Below the pieces are notes generated by a model. That model had not been told where the DNA came from, did not search any database, and worked only from the letters and a program-made list of their open reading frames with translations. Source: Butyrivibrio sp. NC2007 (GTDB lineage Bacteria > Bacillota > Clostridia > Lachnospirales > Lachnospiraceae). Taken from it: a stretch of DNA of 64,000 bases. Below are positions 42,761 through 52,144 of this stretch, in pieces (the stretch's first letter is position 1; each line of letters begins with the position of its first letter). A program made the translations under genes and the position numbers. Location of the stretch: assembly GCF_000421405.1 (NCBI RefSeq), contig NZ_ATWY01000015.1, positions 48,854 through 112,853 of the forward strand. Direction: 5' to 3'.

Positions 42761-42782
42761 AAAATGTAAGCACTTACATTTT
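42761..42782. promoter_or_regulatory. LacI-type operator upstream of GH105
   Basis: Palindrome AAAATGTAAG-CA-CTTACATTTT, 35 bp before the GH105 ATG and overlapping the likely -10 (TAAAAT at 42760-42765). It shares the TGTAA/TTACA half-sites of the pectinase operator at 19910-19933, with centre GCAC rather than ACGC. Confidence 0.7.
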
Positions 42783-42816
42783 TGATAGCAAAAGACAAAT
42801 TTATTGGGAGAAAACT

Positions 42817-43962
42817 ATGACAAGGGAAGAAGCTTTTAAGATGCTGGATGAGTACGTGGACTACCTCCTTGAGAAGTCCGACGCCGAGCATCCCTTTTGG
42901 AACATTGAAAAGATCGTCAGTGGCAAGCCAAACAAGTGGAACTACATCGACGGCTGCATGATCACTGCTGTTCTGTCCCTCTACGAGATGACAGGGGACA
43001 AGAAGTATCTCGATTTTGCAGACAACTTCATCGGCTGGTTTGTCCAGGAGGATGGCACAGTTAAGACCTACTCCACCGAAGAATACAATCTGGACAATAT
43101 CAATCCTTTCAAGAATCTCTTTAAACTCTATGATCTTACGGGAAAAGAGAAATACAGAAAGGCCATGGATATCGCAAGAAGTCAGCTGGATACCATGCCA
43201 AGGACCAAGGCAGGTAACTTCTGGCACAAGAATATCTATCCTTATCAGGTGTGGCTCGATGGCATGTACATGGCACAGCCCTTCTATATGGAATATGAGA
43301 GGCGCTACAACAAGATGCAGGGCTGTCTTGATTCCTTCAAGCAGTTTAAGAATGTAGAAGCTCTTATGAAGGATCCAAAGACTGGTCTTTACTATCATGG
43401 ATACGACGAGAGCCGTGAAATGTACTGGGCCGACAAGGAGACAGGGCTTAGCCCCAACTTCTGGCTAAGAGCCCTTGGATGGTTCACGGTAGCTTTGGTT
43501 GATACAACTGATGCGATGGACGAGTCCATGTACTACGAGAAGCGTTATCTTCAGTCCATGTTAAAAGACCTTGCTGATTCCCTCATCCCTTTCCAGGACG
43601 AGAGTGGAATGTTCTATCAGATTGTTGATAAAAAGGGAGACGCTCGAAACTACCTTGAGACCTCAGGAACAGCGCTTATAGCTTATGGACTTTTAAAAGG
43701 TGTCAGACTTGGATATCTTCCTAAGAGATTTGAAGAGATTGCCATGAAGGCATTTGACGGCATTACAAACACCTACCTCTCAAGAAATGAGGACGGAACT
43801 CCAAAGCTTGGAGGCATCTGCCTGGTGGCAGGCCTTGGCGGTCCTCAGCACAGAGACGGATCTCTTGAATACTACTTCTCAGAGCCCGTTGTGGAGAACG
43901 ACGCCAAGGGCGTTGCACCTCTTATTCTGCTTTACACAGAGATTTTAAGAATTAACAAGTAA
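42817..43962 (+). CDS. GH105 unsaturated rhamnogalacturonyl/galacturonyl hydrolase
   Basis: A 381-residue cytosolic (no signal peptide) (alpha/alpha)6-barrel enzyme related to YteR/YesR, removing the unsaturated uronic acid left by pectate or rhamnogalacturonan lyases. The catalytic Asp lies in VWLDGMYMAQPF (about residue 150); W-rich motifs NFWHKNIYP, LSPNFWLRALGWF and the C-terminal GGLGGPQHRDGSLEYYFSEP region are family-typical. It acts downstream of the PL9 lyase encoded at 11430, and both have similar operators. It converges with the GH31 gene and their 3' ends overlap by 11 bp. GGGAG precedes the ATG. Confidence 0.92.
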   Translation: MTREEAFKMLDEYVDYLLEKSDAEHPFWNIEKIVSGKPNKWNYIDGCMITAVLSLYEMTGDKKYLDFADNFIGWFVQEDGTVKTYSTEEYNLDNINPFKNLFKLYDLTGKEKYRKAMDIARSQLDTMPRTKAGNFWHKNIYPYQVWLDGMYMAQPFYMEYERRYNKMQGCLDSFKQFKNVEALMKDPKTGLYYHGYDESREMYWADKETGLSPNFWLRALGWFTVALVDTTDAMDESMYYEKRYLQSMLKDLADSLIPFQDESGMFYQIVDKKGDARNYLETSGTALIAYGLLKGVRLGYLPKRFEEIAMKAFDGITNTYLSRNEDGTPKLGGICLVAGLGGPQHRDGSLEYYFSEPVVENDAKGVAPLILLYTEILRINK

Positions 43963-45937
43963 TAACTTTTTCATAGACAGGCATGTCTTCTAAAGGAGCA
44001 TCTGCAGTGATAAACTGACCGCCATCGATGGCCGTGTCAGTACCAATGCGTTTCCAGCTGCAGCCCTTTGGAAGATATACCTGTCTTTTTCTTGCTCCGG
44101 CTTCAAATACGGGTGCTACCAGGTATTTATCTCCGAACATGTACTCATCTTCTACATTCCATGCAGTTTCATCCTCAGGGAATTCATAGAAGAGAGTTCT
44201 CATGATCGGGCTACCCTTTTCATGGGACTCCTGCATGATTCCTCTGATGTATTCCCTCATGGACTCACGCAGCGCAATATACTTTTTGCAGATCTCAAAG
44301 ATTTCCTCACCATAGCTCCAGATTTCGTTGGGAGCCCCGGATCTGCATGCTGCTCCGCCCGTCTGCCCATACTGAGGCTGGCGGGGTTCTCTGTCACCAT
44401 GAAGTCGCATAACGGGAAGAAATGCTCCCCACTCAAACCATCTGGTAAAGAGCTCTCTGAACTCAGGATCGTCGGGATTTCCTCCATGGAAGCCTCCTAT
44501 ATCTGTTGTCCACCAGGGTATTCCTGCGATTCCCATGTTAAGACCTGCTGAGAGCTGGTTTCTCATGGTATCAAAGCTTGAAGCGATATCTCCTGACCAT
44601 ACTAAAGCGCCGTATTTCTGGCTTCCTGCCCAGGCACAGCGAAGCAGGTTTACGATATTCTCCTGTCCTTCTTTCTCCATTCCCTCATAGAAGGTTCTTG
44701 CGTATTCTACAGGATAGATATTTCCAACCTCCAGGTCGGTTCCTAAAAAATATCTGTAGTTATCGAAGTCATAAACCGTGTATTCAGGCTCGGCTTCATC
44801 AAGCCAGAAGGTCTTTATTCCGAGGTCGTAATAGTTCTTTTTGACCTTATCCCAAAGATATTTCCTGGCCTCGGGATTGGTTGCATCATAATGAATGGTG
44901 GCACCCATGAAATTGAGACCTGTCCTGAAGCCTCTCTCGGTACGGATCAGGTATCCCTTCTCCAGCATTTCATCGAAGTTCTCACTCTCCCTGTCCACAG
45001 TAGGCCAGATGGATACCATGAGTTCTGTGCCCATGTCCTTTAGCTCTTTTACCATGGCCTCAGGCTCCGGCCAGTAGGTCTTATCAAACTTCCACTCCCC
45101 CTGCTTTGGCCAGTGGAAGAAATCACACACGATCATATCAAGAGGAATTCCAAGCTCGTGATACTTTCTTGCAACACCAAGAAGCTCTTCCTGAGTCTGG
45201 TACCTTAACTTGCACTGCCAAAAGCCAAGTCCGTACTCGGGCATCACAGGCACAGTTCCCGTAACCTTCGCATAGGCATTAACGATCTCGGCAGGGGTAT
45301 CTCCAACTACAAACCAGTAATCTATATACTTGGTGGCATAAGCCTCAAAGCTCATGATGTTCTTGCCAAAAACAGCTCGTCCCACAGCAGGGTTATTCCA
45401 CAATATTCCGTATCCCAATGATGAAAGTGCAAAGGGAACACTTGCCTGAGAATTCCTGTGAGCAAGCTCTAGGTCGCACCCCTTGAGTTCCATTTCCCTC
45501 TGCTGATACTGACCCATTCCGTAGATTTTTTCATTACTGTCAAGGGATTCAAAGCGCATTGTCACATGGTAATCCCCCGCCACATTAGGCTGAAACTCTC
45601 TGCCCTCAACCTCAATGGAGCTGCACTTCGGATCCGTTATATCTCTTCTGTTTCTCCAGTATTCCTCGAATACTCTGGTGCCATCTTCCTTGCAGATGAC
45701 TATTTTGCCACCGTTTGAAATCGTGAGGTTGAGCGCTCCGTTTTTCAGCGCCGCTCCATTCTCAAGCAGCTTTATCTCTCCGCATTCCTTTTGCGGTATC
45801 GAAAGAGCCCAGTCGCTATCCGGCATCTCTTTATACTTGGTTGCGCGGACTCTGACAGCATTCTCCCCCCAGCTCTCGATCCACAGTTCCTCTGCATCAT
45901 AGTGATATATAAGTCTGTTGCCATCTACCCTCAGCAT
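43952..45937 (-). CDS. GH31 alpha-glycosidase, probable alpha-xylosidase
   Basis: A 661-residue cytosolic enzyme of the YicI type, likely releasing alpha-linked xylose from xyloglucan-derived oligosaccharides. Nucleophile Asp is in FWLDEAEPEY (about residue 380) and acid/base Asp in WSGDIASSFD (about 450); FHWPKQGEWKFD and GFHGGNPDDPEFRELFTRW also match. The WxxxGEW-type loop and the absence of a PsiF or starch-type region favour xylosidase over glucosidase, but this is by eye. Six bp downstream of GH127, so co-expressed. Confidence 0.88.
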   Translation of the reverse strand: MLRVDGNRLIYHYDAEELWIESWGENAVRVRATKYKEMPDSDWALSIPQKECGEIKLLENGAALKNGALNLTISNGGKIVICKEDGTRVFEEYWRNRRDITDPKCSSIEVEGREFQPNVAGDYHVTMRFESLDSNEKIYGMGQYQQREMELKGCDLELAHRNSQASVPFALSSLGYGILWNNPAVGRAVFGKNIMSFEAYATKYIDYWFVVGDTPAEIVNAYAKVTGTVPVMPEYGLGFWQCKLRYQTQEELLGVARKYHELGIPLDMIVCDFFHWPKQGEWKFDKTYWPEPEAMVKELKDMGTELMVSIWPTVDRESENFDEMLEKGYLIRTERGFRTGLNFMGATIHYDATNPEARKYLWDKVKKNYYDLGIKTFWLDEAEPEYTVYDFDNYRYFLGTDLEVGNIYPVEYARTFYEGMEKEGQENIVNLLRCAWAGSQKYGALVWSGDIASSFDTMRNQLSAGLNMGIAGIPWWTTDIGGFHGGNPDDPEFRELFTRWFEWGAFLPVMRLHGDREPRQPQYGQTGGAACRSGAPNEIWSYGEEIFEICKKYIALRESMREYIRGIMQESHEKGSPIMRTLFYEFPEDETAWNVEDEYMFGDKYLVAPVFEAGARKRQVYLPKGCSWKRIGTDTAIDGGQFITADAPLEDMPVYEKVITC

Positions 45938-45943
45938 ATACTC

Positions 45944-47911
45944 TTACTCCTTCTCGTTTAGCCAAACACGCATTTCGTTGCGACCCCTGTTTGCCCAGGC
46001 GTAATACGGTATCATCTTTATCTTTGCAGGCTCAGATGTTTCAGCCTTGGTTGTTCTATAAAGTCCGCCTTCTCTTGCAGCTACAGTTCTAAGGCCGTCA
46101 GCTTCTATAACTTCTACACCCTCAAGAAGTTCATCCTGCCAGCTGCACTTAAGCGCAGCGTATTTAGGAAGCATAAGAAGATGCAGGTTATCTCCGTTGT
46201 CCACGCCCTCTGCACAGAACACCTGAGGTCCTCTTGCGATGCTCACCTTATTTACATCCTCGGAAACAAGAGGACTTGCATACCATCTCCTGGGAGTCAT
46301 ATCCAGTTCCAGTTCAATGTCAGTTGCACCGGTGCTGCACTCTGTGTACCAGAAGCCTTTTTCTGCAACAACTGCGCAGTCTTCTATCGTGCTCTCGCCA
46401 TTTCCGGCAACTATCTTACCCCCGGCCTTATCACACCAGCCCGGAACCCTTACGCCAATCCTTACAGCCTCTTTAGTGCTGTTATCAACATGGATCTGCA
46501 CTTTTCCGCTTCTTGGATAATCTGCATCAATTCTTACAGTAACCTCGCCGTCCTCATATTCTCTGACCATCTCAGACTTTATAAAGAGGTTTACCAAAAT
46601 GTCTTTTCCTGATTCTGAATACACATAGTCCTCAACGGAAGCGATAAGCCTTGCAAGATTGGGAGGACAGCATGCACATCCAAGCCAGTCCGGGCGAACC
46701 ACTTTCACATGGCTCTTTGTCGGGTCTTTTTCCGACTTCTCTGGAACAACCTCAAGCGGATTAACATAGAAGAAATGCTTTCCATCCAACGCCATTCCGG
46801 CAAGAGCTGTGTTATAAAGAGCTCTTTCCATCACATCACCGAACTCACCGTCTGCACTAAGTCTTAGCATCTGTCTTGCAAAGAAGATGAGTCCTATTGA
46901 TGCGCAGGTCTCGCAGTACATGGTATCGTTGGGAAGGTCATAGTCCAGGGTAAAAGACTCTCCGTTTACCGTTGAGCCTATTCCTCCCGTGATAAACATT
47001 CTCTTATCTACTATATTTCTCCAGATCTTTCTGCAGACTGCTTCGAGGTCTTTATTGCCTGTTGAAGCTGCAACATCTGCAAGAGCCGTGCACATATAGA
47101 CAAGTCTTACAGCATGTCCCTCGGCGCTGTCCTGTTCAAGGATTGGTGCGTGGATCTGGAAGTATGTCAGAGGTGCATTATAAAGACCTCCGATTGCAGG
47201 CTTACCTGTATCTTCTCTGAACTGTCTTTTGAAAAAGTCGGGGTCCTGTCCCCTTTGAAGCAGGAAGTACTCTGAGAGCTTCAAATATCTCTTTTCCCCG
47301 GTGAGATGATAGAGTCTCATGAGTCCGATCTCAACTTCCTCATGTCCGTCACATCCATGGATCTTGCCATCTTCCGGTCCGAAGGATGCGTCTATGTGAT
47401 CGGCGAGCTTAATTGCAATATCCAGTGCTTTCTTACTTCCTGTTGCCTGATGATAGGCTACTGCTGCCTCGATAAAATGTCCTGCGCAGTAGAGCTCATG
47501 GCTCTCTCCAAGACGCTTGTACTTGTGGTCCGGCTCCATGATGGTAAAGTAGGTGTTCAGATACCCGCTCTTTTCCTGGGCATCTGCGATAAGGTCCACC
47601 ACTTCGTCGGTTATCTTTTTAAGATCATCATCCCAGTGATTCTTAAGTGTGTAGGCTGCTGCCTCGAGCCATTTATATACGTCGCTGTCCTGGAACACCC
47701 AACCGTAGTGCTCCCCCTTTGTTCTTCCTGCAGCTATCTTAAAGTTCTCGATGGCATGGCTCTTCTCACTTGGGATCGATGCATCGTTTCTTTCTTTTTC
47801 AATCTTGATATCAATATCGTCGTTTAATACCTTCCACTGATACGGTATCATTCCGGTCCTTACAAGCTCTTTATACCTGTTCCAGAATGTATCGTTTACA
47901 ACGGTCTTCAT
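45944..47911 (-). CDS. GH127 beta-L-arabinofuranosidase
   Basis: A 655-residue cytosolic enzyme related to Bifidobacterium HypBA1. The unusual zinc-bound cysteine catalytic site is present: Glu and Cys in YCETCAS (about 331-337) and the nucleophile pair in GCACCPPN (about 411-416). The N-terminal VNDTFWNRYKELV and the GESHELYCAGHFIEAAVAY segment are family-typical. It removes beta-linked L-arabinofuranose from oligosaccharides such as hydroxyproline-rich glycoprotein or pectin side chains. First of two hydrolase genes following the binding protein. Confidence 0.93.
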   Translation of the reverse strand: MKTVVNDTFWNRYKELVRTGMIPYQWKVLNDDIDIKIEKERNDASIPSEKSHAIENFKIAAGRTKGEHYGWVFQDSDVYKWLEAAAYTLKNHWDDDLKKITDEVVDLIADAQEKSGYLNTYFTIMEPDHKYKRLGESHELYCAGHFIEAAVAYHQATGSKKALDIAIKLADHIDASFGPEDGKIHGCDGHEEVEIGLMRLYHLTGEKRYLKLSEYFLLQRGQDPDFFKRQFREDTGKPAIGGLYNAPLTYFQIHAPILEQDSAEGHAVRLVYMCTALADVAASTGNKDLEAVCRKIWRNIVDKRMFITGGIGSTVNGESFTLDYDLPNDTMYCETCASIGLIFFARQMLRLSADGEFGDVMERALYNTALAGMALDGKHFFYVNPLEVVPEKSEKDPTKSHVKVVRPDWLGCACCPPNLARLIASVEDYVYSESGKDILVNLFIKSEMVREYEDGEVTVRIDADYPRSGKVQIHVDNSTKEAVRIGVRVPGWCDKAGGKIVAGNGESTIEDCAVVAEKGFWYTECSTGATDIELELDMTPRRWYASPLVSEDVNKVSIARGPQVFCAEGVDNGDNLHLLMLPKYAALKCSWQDELLEGVEVIEADGLRTVAAREGGLYRTTKAETSEPAKIKMIPYYAWANRGRNEMRVWLNEKE

Positions 47912-47965
47912 TTATTCTTCCCCCTTCGCATGAAGCGTTTTTGTTTAATTGTACTATATTAAGTA

Positions 47966-47989
47966 CGGGCAGAGATAGCTCTCTGCCCG
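47966..47989 (-). other. Stable hairpin between binding-protein and GH127 genes
   Basis: Perfect 10-bp stem CGGGCAGAGA / TCTCTGCCCG around a 4-nt loop, followed on the minus strand by only a weak T run (TACTTAATAT). Probably stabilises the abundant binding-protein mRNA and dampens read-through into the hydrolases. Confidence 0.7.
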
Positions 47990-48036
47990 CATAAAATATA
48001 GCATTTTCATCCATTTAAATTACGGTTTGGATAGGT

Positions 48037-49332
48037 TTAGTTGCCCAGAATTCCATCAATGGTTGCTTGTGCTTCTGCTGCTGCTGCATCAGGTGCACTC
48101 TCACCTGTGATGACCTTATTGAATGCAAGGGATATAGCATCTGAAATGTCAGGCCACTCAGGAAGAGGTCCTCTTGCATTTGCGTACTTCATCTCATCTA
48201 CAAATACCTGATAAACTGCATCGCCCTTGAACTGTGTCTCTGCGATCTTGGAATCTGATGAGATGTATCCCATGTGATCCATCATGTAAAGACATGTATC
48301 TCCGCTGGTTGCATACTGAAGGAATGCGATAGCTGCTTCTTCGTTGCCGCCTGCAATTACTGCGTAGTTCTCTCCGCCAAGTCCTGATGCCTGCTGCTTA
48401 TCCTGAGGGATAGGTGCAACGTTCCAGTTAAGGTCAGGCACTTCCTGACGCATTGTAGGGATCTGCCATGTTCCGTTGATCATCATAGCAAGGTTTCCTG
48501 AAATAAACTGGTTCATGGTATCGCCCTGTGTCCAGTTGATTGCTTCCTTAGGGAATGCGCCTGATTCAACAAGACTCTTTTCAAACTCAAGTGCCTTGAT
48601 TCCGCCCTCGGAATTGATTTCATAAGATGTCTGGCCTGTTGACCATACCCAAGGAAGGAAGTTGAAGGTTCCCTCTTCGTTCTGAAGTGCGCAGTGTGCA
48701 AATCCGTAAACATTGCCCTTTGTTGTCTTCTTAGCTACATCAAGGAGCTCATCCCAGGTCTTGGGAACTTCACATCCTGCGTCCTTAAGCATATCTTCGT
48801 TGTAGAAAAGAACAAGGTCGTTACTTCCGAATGGAACACCGTAGAGCTTTCCGTCAAGTGTGCAGGAATTAACAGGTCCCGGATAGTAGCTGCTTACATC
48901 AAATCTGTCTGTGATATCTGCAAAGATTCCCATTGCAGCGTAGGATGCGTGATCCGGATTATCAAGAATTACGATATCAGGAAGTTCTCCTGCTGAAGCT
49001 CCGATGGAGAGCTGTTTCTTGAAATCTGCAAAAGGTACATATTTAGCCTGAACCTTGATGTTTGACTGCTGGTTGTTGAACTCCTGAATGATGTGATCAA
49101 GAGCTTCCTGATGTCCTGCTGTCTCCCAGTAGTACCATATTGTTACATCGCCTGAAGCTTCATCGGATGCAGGTATTGGATCTGCTTCTTTTGCTGTTGT
49201 TTCTGTCTTGGTCTCTGTTTCTCTTGATGCACCCTGAACCCCCGACTGCTCTGCCTGTGCTGCTCCGCAGCCTGCCATCATGGAAATAACCATTACGGCG
49301 CTAAGTACTGTAGCCAATATCTTCTTTTTCAT
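48037..49332 (-). CDS. Sugar ABC transporter substrate-binding lipoprotein (family 1)
   Basis: A 431-residue extracellular binding protein of a CUT1 importer. Lipobox at residues about 18-22 (MMAGC) after a KKK signal start, a disordered Gln/Glu/Thr linker, then the SBP_bac_1 fold beginning VTIWYYWETAGHQE and with SIGASAGELPDIVILDN. Start at 49332 has AGGAGG 6 nt upstream; an in-frame extension to 49392 is not plausible for a signal peptide. Ligand probably an arabinose- or xylose-containing oligosaccharide from the adjacent hydrolases. Confidence 0.93.
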   Translation of the reverse strand: MKKKILATVLSAVMVISMMAGCGAAQAEQSGVQGASRETETKTETTAKEADPIPASDEASGDVTIWYYWETAGHQEALDHIIQEFNNQQSNIKVQAKYVPFADFKKQLSIGASAGELPDIVILDNPDHASYAAMGIFADITDRFDVSSYYPGPVNSCTLDGKLYGVPFGSNDLVLFYNEDMLKDAGCEVPKTWDELLDVAKKTTKGNVYGFAHCALQNEEGTFNFLPWVWSTGQTSYEINSEGGIKALEFEKSLVESGAFPKEAINWTQGDTMNQFISGNLAMMINGTWQIPTMRQEVPDLNWNVAPIPQDKQQASGLGGENYAVIAGGNEEAAIAFLQYATSGDTCLYMMDHMGYISSDSKIAETQFKGDAVYQVFVDEMKYANARGPLPEWPDISDAISLAFNKVITGESAPDAAAAEAQATIDGILGN

Positions 49333-49438
49333 GTGTCCCTCCTTATTGTTTGGTACATTATAAGTTTTGCTTACAATGGAATTATCTCCCATAAATAAGG
49401 AGTAAAAAACTCAACAAAACTTAAAAAGGATGAATTTT

Positions 49439-51214
49439 CTAATCTGTTTTTTTCTTAAGGGGAATTTCGATAATTATAAGGCTTCCTTTTTCCCTGCCGG
49501 GCTCTGCTCTCATCTTCCCCTCATTGCCGTAGTACATCTCAAGCCTTGTAACCACGTTACTAATGCCGATGTTTGTATTGCCCTTCAGAGTCTCAAAGTC
49601 GCGGCTGTTTATCTTCTCTATGATATCCGGAGCCATTCCTTTTCCGTTATCCTCAATGGTTATCTGAAGGAAATTATCTTTGCAGCCCACATAGACGCCA
49701 AGCCTTGCATCTTCCTGATCCGGAGTAAAACCATGCTTGATCGCATTCTCGATAAAGGGCTGCAAAAGGAGCTTGTGCACAATGGCCGTCTGGGCATCAG
49801 GCTCCACAAAAGCGTTGTAGGAAAAACTGTTCTTAACCCTGTACTGCTGAAGATAAATGTATTTCCTTAGCCATTCCATCTCATCTCTTATGGTAACTTC
49901 CCCGTTGCTGTTCACAATGGCGTATCGCAGAATATTGGCCAGCGCACTTATAGCATTACTTATGTCATACTCATCCTTATCGATAGCCATCCAGTTAATG
50001 GTATCCAGGGTGTTATAAAGAAAGTGCGGATTTATCTGGGCTTCCAGCGCTGCAATTTGAGCTTCCTGCTGTTTTGTAAGAGCCACGTTCAGTTTTTTCA
50101 TCATGTCGTTAAAGGCATCTGCTATGGTCTCAATCTCCGCCGGCATCGCTTTGTCTTTTTCCGCACGGACCGAAAGATCTCCGTTTCTTGCCTGCTTCAT
50201 TCTTCCTGTCACGTAGTTGACGGACTTAACAAGATTAGCAGAAAGACCTGTGGACATAAGCACAACCAGAGTCATCGCCAGAACTCCGATGATAGCAACC
50301 AAAACCAGCTGCCTTCTCTGAAGACGGGTGAGCTCAGAGAGGCTTGTTACATTCACAACGTCCCAGGAGAGCTTCTCATCATGCATCACAAACACCGCCG
50401 CTTCTCTTGCCAGCTGAGGGTAATTCTTCTTTAAAAAGAGATCGTAGTCGGAGACTCTTTGTTCCTCAGACCCGGACATGTCCGTCACAGACTTTCCAAT
50501 AATTTCCGACTCATCTCCGAAGGTGACAATCTGTCCCTTATCATCAACGATAAAGTTAAATATCCTGGTATCATCGCTGGAATTAAGGCAGATATCCTTA
50601 AGGAAATCCTCATCCACACTTACGATAACGACTCCGCAGTCCTTGGTCAGGGACTTGTAATCAATGATCCTGTGAGCCATGTGAAACAGGTAGTAATCTT
50701 TTTTGGCAAAGTTGGTTCCAAACTCCGTGGGATATAAGTGAACTCCGTTGTCCTGTTCAATATCCTTATAGAGTTCCTCCTGAGTCTTGCTGAAATTATC
50801 AAGCCAGGAACTTTTATAGGTGGCAGGCGTCATCTGCTCGTAGGTAACCAGCTCTCCTCCGGGAGTTATCACCGAAACCGCCCTGATGTAGTCCTTGGTG
50901 TAAAGGAGCGAACTCATAAAACGGCGCATCTGGTTTACCGCCACAGCTTCATTGGTACCCTCGTCAATCTCGAACACCCACTTGACCATGTTGTCATCGG
51001 TGTAGAGCTGGTAGAGCACATCCTCATAGGCTTCAAGGGAAATATTAAGATTGTTATCCAGCTGCTTTAAGCTGCTCTTGGACATCATCTCGGTGTTCCG
51101 TGAAAGAGTCACCGACATGCTTATATAGGAAAAGACTCCCAGAATGATGATAGGGAGCATGCTCGTCAAGATAAAGACCCTGATCAGTCTGTTGCGCAAG
51201 CTCGTTTTTTTCAT
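49439..51214 (-). CDS. Sensor histidine kinase (YesM/LytS type)
   Basis: A 591-residue membrane kinase: two membrane helices (about 12-32 and 300-320) flank an extracellular Cache-like sensor domain; HAMP (about 322-375), His_kinase domain with phospho-His in INPHFLYNTLDT, and HATPase with ENAIKHGF and DNGKGM. The start at 51214 is placed at the ATG with GGAG upstream rather than a GTG four codons earlier. With the YesN-type regulator at 53151 it forms the usual pair sensing sugar oligomers and controlling this locus. Confidence 0.94.
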   Translation of the reverse strand: MKKTSLRNRLIRVFILTSMLPIIILGVFSYISMSVTLSRNTEMMSKSSLKQLDNNLNISLEAYEDVLYQLYTDDNMVKWVFEIDEGTNEAVAVNQMRRFMSSLLYTKDYIRAVSVITPGGELVTYEQMTPATYKSSWLDNFSKTQEELYKDIEQDNGVHLYPTEFGTNFAKKDYYLFHMAHRIIDYKSLTKDCGVVIVSVDEDFLKDICLNSSDDTRIFNFIVDDKGQIVTFGDESEIIGKSVTDMSGSEEQRVSDYDLFLKKNYPQLAREAAVFVMHDEKLSWDVVNVTSLSELTRLQRRQLVLVAIIGVLAMTLVVLMSTGLSANLVKSVNYVTGRMKQARNGDLSVRAEKDKAMPAEIETIADAFNDMMKKLNVALTKQQEAQIAALEAQINPHFLYNTLDTINWMAIDKDEYDISNAISALANILRYAIVNSNGEVTIRDEMEWLRKYIYLQQYRVKNSFSYNAFVEPDAQTAIVHKLLLQPFIENAIKHGFTPDQEDARLGVYVGCKDNFLQITIEDNGKGMAPDIIEKINSRDFETLKGNTNIGISNVVTRLEMYYGNEGKMRAEPGREKGSLIIIEIPLKKKTD

Positions 51215-51233
51215 ACTCTTCTCCACCCCAAAA

Positions 51234-51266
51234 ATGAAAAATCAGAGGATAATATCTCCTCTGATT
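51234..51266 (-). terminator. Terminator between permease and sensor kinase genes
   Basis: Minus-strand stem AATCAGAGGA / TCCTCTGATT with a 7-nt loop and T5. It separates the permeases from the kinase in an otherwise co-directional run and leaves only about 20 bp before the kinase gene, so it may act as an attenuator with read-through. Confidence 0.88.
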
Positions 51267-51298
51267 ATCATATATTCCGCGGGCTAACCTTTCAAGAA

Positions 51299-52144
51299 TT
51301 ATCCCTTAACGGCACCGTTTGTCATTCCGCTTATTATATAGTTCTGCATGAAGACAAAGATCAGCGTGACCGGTATGATGGCCACGATCGCAAAGGCAGT
51401 CAGATAACTCCACTTGGTTCCGTACTGGCCCATGAAATTAAAGATACCGGCGGTGATAGGTCTTTTCTCCTGATCCAGTATGAATGTCATTCCGTATGCC
51501 AGATCTCCCCAGGCGTAAAGGAATGAGAATATCGCGCACACGATAACACCTGGCTTAGCAACCGGAACAAGTATCTTCATAAACGCCATCATCCTGGTGC
51601 AGCCATCGATGTAAGCAGCTTCCTCCAGGGCCTTTGGTATCGATGCAAAATAGTTTTTAAGTATCAAGACGGAGAAAGGGATTCCGATGGTTGCATCTGC
51701 CAGGACAGGTGCCCACCAGGTATTGTAGATCTTCATATTCCTAAACATTATGAACATAGGAGTTAAAAGAACTGATACCGGCAGCATCTGTGTTACCAAA
51801 AAGCCCAGGAGCATAGCTTTCCTTCCGACAAACTTATATCTTGCGATGGCATAGGATGCCGGAACTGCAAGGACTACAGCTATCAACATCGCGCCTGTTG
51901 AAATAACAAAACTGTTAAAGAATGACTTGAACATGTTGAAGTCGCCATTCTCAATCTGAGCTGCGTAGGACTTGGTGTTGAGCTCATGCGGATACCATGT
52001 TGGCGGTATCATGAATATCTCTTTTTCTGTCTTAAATGATGTTATCAGTGTCCAGAACAATGGGAAAAGAAGCAGCACCAGTATCACAACGGATACGATA
52101 CATAAGACCACATTGTTTTTTCCTGTTATTTTCTTCTCGTCCAT
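51299..52144 (-). CDS. CUT1 sugar ABC transporter permease (MalG-like)
   Basis: A 281-residue inner membrane permease with six predicted helices and the ATPase-contacting EAA loop (EEAAYIDGCTRMMAFMKILV). Overlaps the partner permease by one base (shared A of stop/start). No ATP-binding gene lies in the locus; CUT1 systems in Firmicutes often share an MsmK/MsiK-type ATPase encoded elsewhere. Confidence 0.94.
   Translation of the reverse strand: MDEKKITGKNNVVLCIVSVVILVLLLFPLFWTLITSFKTEKEIFMIPPTWYPHELNTKSYAAQIENGDFNMFKSFFNSFVISTGAMLIAVVLAVPASYAIARYKFVGRKAMLLGFLVTQMLPVSVLLTPMFIMFRNMKIYNTWWAPVLADATIGIPFSVLILKNYFASIPKALEEAAYIDGCTRMMAFMKILVPVAKPGVIVCAIFSFLYAWGDLAYGMTFILDQEKRPITAGIFNFMGQYGTKWSYLTAFAIVAIIPVTLIFVFMQNYIISGMTNGAVKG

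Noticed and set aside
42699..42773. N-terminal extension of the M18 aminopeptidase to 42773
   Set aside because: It would place the start inside the GH105 operator and lacks a ribosome site; the ATG at 42698 has one and matches family start.
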